Assembly (NCBI GenBank): GCA_944990035.1 | Contig: CALYLX010000036.1 | Coordinates: 366,205-430,204, forward strand | Length of the DNA stretch: 64,000 nt | Source: Clitopilus passeckerianus | Lineage: Eukaryota > Basidiomycota > Agaricomycetes > Agaricales > Entolomataceae | Direction: 5' to 3' | Part shown: in pieces, positions 1 through 8,919 of the stretch | Position numbering within the stretch: position 1 is the stretch's first letter | How the letters are laid out: each line of letters begins with the position of its first letter | The notes under the pieces: model-generated | Databases searched by the model: none | What the model was told of the DNA's origin: nothing | Seen by the model: the letters and a program-made list of their open reading frames with translations, nothing else | Made by a program: the position numbers and the translations under genes

Positions 1-2262
1 TGCATAAGTTCGACAGATTCACTTACTTGCTGAAGACGCGAGACCGGGGAGACGTGGTCAGGAGCCCTGTGCATTATTCCGACAGATTCACTTACTCGCT
101 GAAGACGCGATAGCGGGCAGACGTGGTCAGGAGGCCTGTGCATAATTTCGACAGATTCACTTACTTGCTGAAGACGCGATAGCGGGCAGACGTGGTCAGG
201 AGTCCTGTGCATAATTTCGACAGATTCACTCACCCACTGAAGACGCGAGAGCGGGCCGACGTGGTCAGGAGTCCTGTGCGTAATTTCGACAGGTTCACTC
301 ACCCACTGAAGACGCGAGAGCGGGCAGACGTGGTCAGGAGTCCTGTGCATAATTTCGACAGATTCACTTACTTCCTGATGACGCGAGAGCGGGCAGACGT
401 GGTCAGGAGGCCCGGGCATAATTTCGACAGATTTCACTTACCACCTGAAGACGCGAGACCGGGGAGACGTGGTCAGGGGTCCCGGGCGCAATTTCGACAG
501 ATTTCACTTACTCGCTGAAGACGCGAGAGCGGGCAGACCTGGTCAGGAGTGCTGTGCATTATTTCGACAGATTCACTTACATCCTGCAGACGCGAGACCG
601 GGCAGACGTGGTCAGGAGTGCTGTGCATAATTTCGACAGATTCACTTACTTGCTGAAGACGCGAGAGCGGGCAGACGTGGTCAGGAGTCCTGTGCATAAT
701 TTCGACAGGTTCACTCACCCACTGAAGACGCGAGAGCGGGCAGACGTGGTCAGGAGTCCTGTGCATAATTTCGACACATTCACTTACATCCTACAGACGC
801 GAGAGCGGGCAGATGTGGTCAGGAGTCCTGTGCAAAATTTCGACGGATTCACTTACTTCCTGATGACGCGAGACCGGGGAGACGTGGTCAGGGGTCCCGG
901 GCATAATTTCGACAGATTTCACTTACCAACTGAAGACGCGAGAGCGGGCAGACGTGGTCAGGAGTCCTGTGCATAATTTCGACAGATTTACTTACTCGCT
1001 GAAGACGCGGTAGCGGGCAGACGTGGTCAGGAGTCCTGTGCATAATTTCGACAGATTCACTTACTTGCTGAGGACGCGAGACCGGGCAGACGTGGTCAGG
1101 AGTCCTGTGCATAATTTCGACAGATGCACTTACCACCTGCAGACGCGAGACCGGGCAGACGTGGTCAGGAGTGCTGTGCATTATTTCGACAGATTCACTT
1201 ACTTCCTGAAGATGCGAGACCGGGCAGACGTGGTCAGGAGTCCTGTGCATTATTTCGACAGATTCACTTACTCGCTGAAGACGCGAGACCGGGCAGACGT
1301 GGTCAGGAGTCCTGTGCATAATTTCGACAGATTCACTTACTTCCTGAAGATGCGAGAGCGGGCAGACGTGGTCAGGAGTCCTGTGCATAATTTCGACAGA
1401 TTCACTTACGAACTGAAGACGCGAGAGCGGGCAGACGTGGTCAGGAGTCCTGTGCATAATTTCGACAGATTCACTTACTTGCTGAAGACGCGTGACCGGG
1501 CAGACGTGGTCAGGAGCCCTGTGCATAATTTCGACAGATTCACTTACCACCTGATGACGCGAGACCGGGCAGACGTGGTCAGGAGTGCTGTGCATAATTT
1601 CGACAGGTTCACTCACCCACTGAAGACGCGAGAGCGGGCAGACGTGGTCAGGAGTCCTGTGCATAATTTCGACAGATTCACTTACATCCTGCAGACGCGA
1701 GAGCGGGCAGACGTGGTCAGGAGTCCTGTGCACAATTTCGACACATTCACTTACTTCCTGATGACGCGAGACCGGGGAGACGTGGTCAGGGGTCCCGGGC
1801 ATAATTTCGACAGATTTCACTTACCACCTGAAGACGCGAGAGCGGGCAGACGTGGTCAGGAGTCCTGTGCATAATTTCGACAGATTCACTTACTTGCTGA
1901 AGACGCGTGACCGGGCAGACGTGGTCAGGAGTCCTGTGCATAATTTCGACAGATTTACTTACTCGCTGAAGACGCGATAGCGGGCAGACGTGGTCAGGAG
2001 TCCTGTGCATAATTTCGACAGATTCACTTACTTGCTGAAGACGCGAGAGCGGGCAGACGTGGTCAGGAGCCCTGTGCATAATTTCGACTGATTCACTTAC
2101 CACCTGAAGACGCGAGACCGGGCAGACCTGGTCAGGAGTCCTGTGCATAATTTCGACAGATTTACTTACTCGCTGAAGACGCGAGACCGGGCAGACGTGG
2201 TCAGGAATCCTGCGCATAATTTCGACAGATTCACTTACCAACTGAAGACGCGATAGCGGGCA
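1..2262 (-). repeat. Tandem array of about 33 intron-like 69-70 bp units with a hypervariable triplet
   Basis: Unit length is 69 bp in 28 intervals and 70 bp in four (372-442, 442-512, 857-927, 1755-1825). Read on the minus strand, each unit has GTAAGT (29 of 33) or GTGAGT (4 of 33), an invariant CTGAC about 30 nt before the acceptor, a pyrimidine-rich stretch, CAG (32 of 33) or TAG (one, at 791-793), then a free triplet. Lowest plus-strand coordinate and minus-strand triplet: 2239 TTG, 2170 CGA, 2101 GTG, 2032 CAA, 1963 CGA, 1894 CAA, 1825 GTG, 1755 GAA, 1686 GAT, 1617 TGG, 1548 GTG, 1479 CAA, 1410 TTC, 1341 GAA, 1272 CGA, 1203 GAA, 1134 GTG, 1065 CAA, 996 CGA, 927 TTG, 857 GAA, 788 GAT, 719 TGG, 650 CAA, 581 GAT, 512 CGA, 442 GTG, 372 GAA, 303 TGG, 234 TGG, 165 CAA, 96 CGA, 27 CAA. 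The last donor, 26-21, opens an intron leaving the window. Confidence 0.95.
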
Positions 2263-2897
2263 TGAGTGGTTAGCAGATTATTCTTCAATTACGGCAGAGG
2301 ACGTACATCCTAATTGATTTTTCGTAACATATACCATTAACACTCTTCCCAATCGAGAACTCAACCTACATCCTGTGTATATATATCAACCTCGCATGAT
2401 CCTCCGTGCATTTCCGGCCATTACTTACTTGCTTTTAACGTACGACATATCAGCGTCAGAACGTTGCTCCAACTGTCAGCAGCGATATAACACTTGCCCA
2501 CTTGAAAATCACCCGCAACCAAAGCATGGATCTCGTTGGCACAGTTCGTATAGACAGAGCTCGAATCAGCTCCTCACATTCTGGTGTAAATCATTGGACG
2601 ATCGTTAGGCGGCTCTCGTTGCTGCGTGAATCAGGATTACTTACAAACTGTGTAAGGAGCCATGTTCCATGGTCAAAAGTCTCGTTCAAATATGCCTTCA
2701 GACCACCCACTTGTGTTTTCTTTCAACCGGGTACGTCGATGAGAGAGTCGTTATGGGTGACAGGTTTCGGCTACCTACCCAGGTTGAACCTTCTTTATCT
2801 CCAGACTGAACCGATATCTCAGCACGGAAGCACCAGAAGTCGTCGAGGTACGTACCGTTTCGTGGTCGGAAGAGGGAGTGTATTCGGTTCCAGACAT
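1..2897 (-). CDS. Single-codon-exon gene: two 5' exons followed by at least 40 three-nucleotide exons (partial, runs off the left edge)
   Basis: Predicted from splice signals only. Exon 1 is 2897-2856 (ATG, 14 codons, after a CT-rich leader). Exon 2 is 2805-2779 (9 codons), flanked by GTACGT and GTAGGT donors. Then come 3-nt exons, each bounded by AG on one side and a donor on the other. The first seven lie at 2707-2709 (TGG), 2645-2647 (TTT), 2578-2580 (AAT), 2498-2500 (TGG), 2429-2431 (CAA), 2370-2372 (GAT) and 2307-2309 (GAT). The next 33 are in the tandem array, 2239-2241 to 27-29. Every exon is phase 0 and no stop arises. Introns are 50-77 nt. Residues are W, F, N, Q, D, L, R, V and E, with a hydrophobic stripe typical of an amphipathic helix. 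I know no family with this structure. The first microexon has a weak donor (GTGGTC) and one intron is GC-AG. Function unknown; the 3' end lies outside the window. Confidence 0.72.
2242..2778 (-). other. Diverged upstream introns separating single-codon exons
   Basis: Eight introns between exon 2 and the array share no obvious sequence with the 69 bp unit but keep its geometry. Coordinates and lengths: 2778-2710 (69), 2706-2648 (59), 2644-2581 (64), 2577-2501 (77), 2497-2432 (66, GCAAGT donor), 2428-2373 (56), 2369-2310 (60), 2306-2242 (65). Donors are GTAGGT, GTGGTC, GTAAGT, GTGAGG, GCAAGT, GTAAGT, GTAGGT and GTACGT. Good branch-site candidates include CTAAC in the third and in the last intron and CTGAC in the fifth. 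Exactly three bases separate each acceptor from the next donor. The 2428-2373 intron still resembles the array unit just after its donor, so it may be an older relative of the amplified intron. Confidence 0.7.
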
Positions 2898-3448
2898 GAG
2901 TACAGCGAAGAGAGAGATGAGAGATGAGAGGAGATTCGGGCAGCGTTTCAACGACTGGACGGTCTGATAAGGTCCCTCAATGTTATCGATGATCACTCAC
3001 GGATCATTCCGTCATGAAGTCAGGCAGGAAGCTTATGGGCGCCAATCTGTCGTAGCTGTAGAACACGTTCTTCGGGAACTGCCAAGAGCAATATTCAAAC
3101 ACTCATCCACGAAGTTCGTGGATTCTTCCTTTCTCCAATCTGCTGGTACAAATCAAACCGAGGCTGTACAGATTGACATTTCCAGAGGTTGTATCATAGT
3201 GCACAGGTTTGTGAATCAACGTAGTACACTAGTGGTTGGAGACAGAGCAGCTCCTTTACTAATTCTCTCGATCGACGATAAGTGATGGATGGGATGAATG
3301 AACGTGTTCTCCCTTTGGCCCTGGCGAGTCATGTGGTTTGCCCATCGGTTGTGGCGTCCGGTCCGCAAAGTTACGCCAGTTGCAAGTTAATCTCGTGAAT
3401 CCAACCCAGCACCGAATCGACCATACTTCAGGGGTCACACCCTCTATC
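2898..3448. other. Intergenic region upstream of the single-codon-exon gene
   Basis: On the minus strand, 2935-2898 is a CT-rich stretch directly before the predicted ATG at 2897, as often seen in fungal 5' leaders. I see no clear TATA box and no other gene before the CACTA-like element at 3449. Confidence 0.4.
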
Positions 3449-5434
3449 CACTGTGGACCCAGATCGTAAGGAATTTCAGTGCAAAAGTGGCTGAAAGCTG
3501 ATTTTCTTCTGTTAAACCACTGAATACGGGGTGGCTGAAAGTAACGTTGAAATTCAGTGGCAAAACTTCCACACAAAATCATGTGAAATTCCAACCCCAT
3601 GTTGACTCAATAGTTATACTATCAAACTGGCCACTGAATTTGATCGTTTCACTCAGTGGTTGTTTTTCAGCTGCTGGTTTCTGACACAATAATAATGAAT
3701 TTCTGCTATCCATTCTAAAGCTTAAAGATATATATTTCCTTCATGTATCAATGTATTCTGAGTCAATTATCTTTCTGAGCATCCAAACAATTCTTGGCAT
3801 AGCCATAATAGCTAGTAGTATCGAATGAAAGTTTCGACTCGCGACGGTTGAGTGAGAGTGACCAAACCATCATGATGTTCAAGTTGATCCTGGTGCTCTA
3901 ATTCTTGAAGTTCCGAGGCTTGGTGGTACCCAAGTTGCCTGTGATTCATCTATCGCGACTCAACGGGGGAGGTGCATTTCACTCGGACCACTGGCAGTTA
4001 ATCATTGTCGGCCGCGTCGTCTGCATGCATGATTGCTTTGGACTTAGCAACTTTTCTCGAGCAAGGCTACAAATAAGCCCCAACAGACTTCACGTGGTTT
4101 CGAGTTGATCAACAACTGTTGACGCCTTCAGGCTTCCACTCTTCTCTTCACCTCTCTTCGTCGACGCACGGCAATTTCGGTAATGTCAACAGCAACTTTC
4201 AAGGAAGACTACTCATCTCGGATGGCTTGACTATGCGTCGCCGACCACACACCCACCTGGAGTTGACTGTGCGTCATCCAGGTGATTCTGGCCTTTGGGG
4301 AGTTGACTCTGCGTCATCCTCTGGTTGCTCGGGGAAAGCATACTTTGGTCTACGTGGTAAACTACACAGAGCTCATATGGTTTCACTTCCTTGAGAGACT
4401 GTGCCTCCCAAGGTACATCCCTTGTCTGCCGTCTGACACCTTTAACAACGCTCACCTCTTTTACCTTCATAGACGTTAAAACTTGACACCACCTGGTGGA
4501 TTAGCACGTCTACCCCTTTCCGTCATTGTATCCGTCCATTTTTCTCTGTCGTCAGGTACGTTCGTTGCCAGTGTCGACTCCTATAAGCCACTATCTAAAA
4601 ACTTACCAGGTACTATACTCATAACTCTTTGGCAATACTCACAACCTTATGATCACTCACATACCCACTGGGTGCTATCTCGTGGCTTCAGCTTGTGTAT
4701 AATCTCTCAACCGTAGCGATATTTGCGTGTAAGTACCATCCATATTTTTTTGACAGAGTGCCGCTACTAATATCTGCATCGTCTAGCTCTATCGCCACCG
4801 GTAACGGGAATTTTGAAGCTTCTTTGCATCACATGTTGGCTTTGCCCGGTCTACAATGTGGGTAAACAGAAGTAGCATATCTATTGTGTTAATTAAGAGT
4901 TCGTGCAATCTATAACCTGTTCTCCAAATAATTATGAGCTTCAATGTGAGGGAATTGAAGCCTGAAGAGGGTAAAATTCATACTGCCCTATTGTGGGTTC
5001 TATCCACTGAAATTTGTTGTACGAGCCACTGAAATTCACCCCATTGAGCATTAACCGAGGGAGATGACCACTGAAATCGGTCAAAATCCGTATGAATTTT
5101 CGACTATTCAAACTATCACCCTGCGGCTGAAATTCACCAAGTTATTCCGACGCCGCGATACTGAATCATGACTTTTGGTGAGGAGTTGTGACAAGGAAAT
5201 TCAATCCTTTTTGCACTGAAAATCACACTAGTGGCGAATAAATTTCATTCACTATGAAGCCGAATTTCCGTACAAACCACGACGAATAACATCCATCTCG
5301 CGGGTGAAATTTCAACGCCTTACGAGTGAACTCAGGGCTGATTTCCACCTTTTCGTGGCGGAATTTCTGATACTTTTCATCCTCCTCGAGTCGGAATGGG
5401 CCACTGAAATTCATGACCCTGCGGGTCCACAGTG
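3449..5434. mobile_element. Non-autonomous CACTA-like (EnSpm/CMC) DNA transposon
   Basis: Both ends carry inverted copies of a 33 bp terminal repeat (3449-3481 and 5434-5402). Each starts CACTGTGGACCC and ends GAATTTCAGTG, with ten divergent bases between. The element is flanked by the 3 bp direct repeat ATC (3446-3448 and 5435-5437), the target-site duplication size typical of CACTA elements. Many subterminal copies of a (C)CACTGAAATT motif occur in both orientations near both ends (about 3470-3660 and 5005-5410), resembling the transposase-binding repeats of that superfamily. No transposase reading frame is present in its 1986 bp, so it would need an enzyme supplied in trans. The internal short ORFs are not recognisable. 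Confidence 0.8.
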
Positions 5435-6278
5435 ATCAACGAATTCGGTGGGTTTTGGCAAGGTACGTTGTTCACCGTCAGGATAGATACACACGTAGAC
5501 GCCGAGCAACATTGGCGGAAACTCAGGTGTGACGAGATTCGCAGTCGAATAAGGTCATAGTGAGCTATGCTACACCTATGCGCCAACCGTTGGGAGCACA
5601 GAGATAGGGGTTTGGGATTCGGAATCTGGAAGATGTCCTTGTAGGATGAGCGCCCCAGATTCTTCGGCCTGCTTATTTTCGAGCAGTAGATATCACAGAA
5701 CATGGCAGTGTTGGACGACAGACAGACAAGAATAGCCTAGAATTATCAGAATTACCCTCCTCTATCGCAAAGGACAACCTTGTGAGAGGACGACGTCAGC
5801 CATGAAACCGAAACTTTTGTTCGGGGAGATCGGATCTGACAATGGGTCGCCAATCCGAGGTCCGAGCCGACGGCGATCAGATTAGATGACGTGTTTCCAC
5901 ATCATCTCCGGAATTGTGTGGGTTTCCGCGTCTGTTTCCCTTCCTCGCGTTTTTCTTGTTGAAGAATTCATAGTTTTGTCTACACGAATAGCTCAGACGA
6001 CTCTCTTTAAACATGCAGCTTTCAGCCGTTTATCGTCCATAGTGGGTGAGGAGGCAAAAGAATGAATGAACCGCAGCTGGCTGATCCGAGAGGAGGCCAC
6101 ATTCCGTAATTACCCCATCAGTACCCCCGTGCGAAAGTACAACGTGTCGGTTCGAATGCCCAGTTCGGCTAATTATAGCAGTTCTTCATTTCGTCTCTAC
6201 GGTCGTCGTCCGGTTTCCAACCTCCTTCTCTTTCTTCATCCTTTGTATAACATAGACTTGAAATAAACGACACTAAGG
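5435..6278. other. Intergenic, promoter side of the DnaJ gene
   Basis: No gene recognised. An ORF-like stretch on the minus strand (5377-5703) overlaps the transposon end and has no family resemblance. The region just before 6279 contains AT-rich sequence (around 6245-6275) that may serve as the core promoter of the downstream gene. Confidence 0.3.
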
Positions 6279-8919
6279 ATGCGGCTGATACCGCTCTCTG
6301 CTTTTCTCGTCTCGATTGCTCTGGCTGGCACCTCCTTCGCCGACTCACCAGCTGGAGCAGGAGGAACCGGTGGTAGTGGTGGCCTATACCCACCAGGCCT
6401 GCAACCACTCATAAACCGCGCCAACGCCCTCCTAACTGTGGGCCAATTCGCAGATGCAGCACGGCTGTACACCGAAGCTATCGAATCTTCACCTACAGAC
6501 TACGTGCTGTACTACAAACGCGCCACGGCGTACTTCTCCCTGCAGCGGCACAATTCTGCGTTGGAGGACTTCGACAAGGTCCTAGAGTTGACGAGAGGGA
6601 CGTTTGATGGTGCCAACTTGATGCGTGCGAAGGTGGGGTTGAGGGAGGGGAATTGGGAGTTGGTTAGGGGTGCGTTGGAGGGGTATAAGAAGGGACATAC
6701 GTTCAAGACGAACAAGGATGGGAAGGCTGCGAGGGAGGTTGGAGAATTGGAGGAGGAGTTAGGGGTGGGCGAGAGGATGGAGGGGAAGATGGGGAAAGAG
6801 AGAAGTGCGGGGTTGTGGACTGCTTGCGTGGAGAGTGCGAGTGCGGCGTTGAGGGTTGCGAGTCATAGTGTTGAGATTAGGAGTGTTAGAGCCGAGTGTG
6901 AGATTGGGAGTGGGGATGTTGAGGGTGCGGTTGGGGATTTGACGTAGGTTCCTTTTCTATCTATTTGATGGGTATGTTTTTGACGACGTCATCATACAGT
7001 CGACTAGGTCACCTTCTACCACCATCGACGACCCTGCACACCACCATCTTCCGCCTCTCGTACTTCCTCCTCCAATCTCCCACCTCACCTTCTACGACGC
7101 CACTCTCCACACTCAAACAATGCCTCCACTTCGACCCAGACTCAAAACCCTGCCTCTCCCTCCGCCGCTTATACAAAACCTTCGACAAGCAATTCATCCA
7201 ACTCGAGGACCTCAAATCCAAAGAAGACTGGCGCGCTATCATCAAGCTCGTTTCTCCCTCCACCTCCGCCGGGAAAAAGGGAGACCTCCTAGGACGGTTC
7301 GACGAAGCGTTGAAAGAACACACCTCCAGGACGAACCTCCTACCACCCCAACTCCAATCCTCCAAAACCCTCCCAGAACTACCCCTCCCCGACCCATTCC
7401 TCACTTCCCCCCTCCGTCAAGCCCTCGTTCGGTCTTTGTGTGTCGCATATACGCACCTAGCGGCTCCGCCGCCTGGGAGTCAGGATCAGCCGAGTAAGGG
7501 GACGGGGATGAAGAAGGAGATGGAGAGGTGGTGTGAGGAGTTGGCGAAGATTGATCAGGGGGATGTGGATGCGCTTGTGGGGATGGGTGAGGCGGCGTTG
7601 GGGAAGGAGGAGTGGGAGGAGGGGGCGAGGTTGTTGCAGAAGGCTTGGGAGGGGTGTGGGCAGAGTAGGAGGGATGTGAGTATGCGTTTCGTTCTCCCGC
7701 CTAGAGATGCTTTTGGGGCCCTTTCGAGAGGGCTAGGGTCTCTAACGGAGTCCTGCCCTCATCGTTGCTTCTCTCTTCCCGCTTATTCCTCCTGCATTTG
7801 AACCCAAACTGACACCATACGTTCTACAGATCCACTCCCGCCTCAACCGCGCCCAGAAGCTCCTCAAGCAGAGCAGGGCGAAGGACTACTACAAGGTGTT
7901 GGGTGTTAGCCGGGATGCGGATGAGAGGACTATTAAGAAGGCTTTGTACGTTTCTTTTCTTCGTCGTTGTTTCCCCGTTGTTTCTTCTCTCTTTTCGCTC
8001 GCTCCTTTCTCGCTTTTTGGTTTCGTTCTGTGGCGTTTTTCGTTCTCTTCGTCTTTTCCTCGCGCCTTGGATGTTTCGGTTCTCCCGCTCCTGGCCTCGT
8101 ATCCCATGTGTTACGACGAAATTTGGGTTCTCGTTTCCCTCGGGGTACGGGATGGCATTCGTGGACTTATGTCTGCTCCTTTCTTGATGATTCCTACTTC
8201 CTATTCCTTCACTCATCTTATCCCGTTCTTCTCCGACTCGCGTTTTCAATCTTTGAGCTCGAGAGTTCCGAGTCGTCGGCGTAATGGCACCTGGTTGACC
8301 TAGTGGTCTTTCGTTGCGACGAAACCGCGGTATCTGAGATTCCTTTCGGGAATTAGGATGGTTGACAGGCGCGATGTCGTGTCTGCTTTCTTCCTGCCTC
8401 TTCTTTTCGGTCTTTCGTCTCCACCGTGCGGCTATCACCCAAGGGATAGATCCTCACCCTTGGATGGTCCTCGTCGGTGACGCCTGTGGTTGCTGCTATT
8501 CCTTCCGTGCTTTTCTACCTTTATCTTTCCTCCACTTCATCGTTTCTTATCCCTTCCTTAATCTTTGTTCTTGTTTCCTATCCTTTCCTATCCTTAACCG
8601 TCACGAACCTCATACTAACCACCCTCCCTCCCTCTCTCGCAGCCGTCAAGCAGCCAAAACTGCCCACCCCGACAAAGGCGGCTCCGAAGCCAAGATGGCC
8701 ACCGTCAACGAAGCCTACGAGGTCCTCTCGAACCCTGAGCTTAGGCAGAGATTCGATAACGGAGACGACCCGAACGATCCGATGGCGCAGCAGGGTGGGC
8801 CGGGAGGGTTTTACCAACCTGGTGGAGGCTACCCTGGTGGGCATCCGTTTGCGCAATTCTTCCAGCAGGGAGGACATCCGGGTGGGAGTGGGGGGTTCCA
8901 GTTCCATTATGGACGGTGA
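6279..8919 (+). CDS. ER-lumenal TPR-DnaJ co-chaperone, DNAJC3/P58IPK-like
   Basis: Four exons: 6279-6943, 7000-7675, 7830-7945 and 8643-8919, about 577 residues, close to the family's usual size. The N-terminus is a hydrophobic signal peptide (about residues 1-22) followed by a Gly-rich segment. TPR-like helices follow (NRANALLTVGQFADAARLYT and similar), then a C-terminal J domain (DYYKVLGVSRDADERTIKKA, with the HPD tripeptide in TAHPDKGG) and a Gly/Pro/Gln-rich tail. Proteins of this architecture bind unfolded clients in the endoplasmic reticulum and stimulate the Hsp70 BiP/Kar2 through HPD. The J domain is split by an unusually long 697 nt intron just before the HPD loop; the other introns are 56 and 154 nt. 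Frames join cleanly at all three junctions. No canonical ER-retention tetrapeptide is visible (the protein ends FQFHYGR). Confidence 0.9.

Noticed and set aside
192..1874. Plus-strand repeat protein of 23-residue units (FTY-x-LKTR type)
   Set aside because: Frame is open only in parts; TAG or TGA occurs in several units (near 110, 180, 1010, 1978, 2089, 2252) and 70 bp units shift it. The variable codon is better explained as a microexon on the minus strand.
888..2241. Minus-strand repeat protein of 23-residue units (for example a TALE-like repeat with one variable residue)
   Set aside because: More open than the plus strand, but each 70 bp unit ends it with the same out-of-frame tail, and the frame would translate through perfect donor and acceptor signals.
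1..2262. CRISPR array
   Set aside because: Eukaryotic context; the 66-67 bp repeat with a 3 bp variable part does not match repeat-spacer sizes, and no cas genes are present.
6140..6170. tRNA B-box-like word GGTTCGAATGCC
   Set aside because: No A-box at the right distance and no tRNA fold; it lies upstream of the DnaJ gene.
7824..8438. 204-codon minus-strand ORF, Arg/Lys/Glu-rich
   Set aside because: Antisense to the CT-rich long intron of the DnaJ gene; its composition is a shadow of the pyrimidine tracts.
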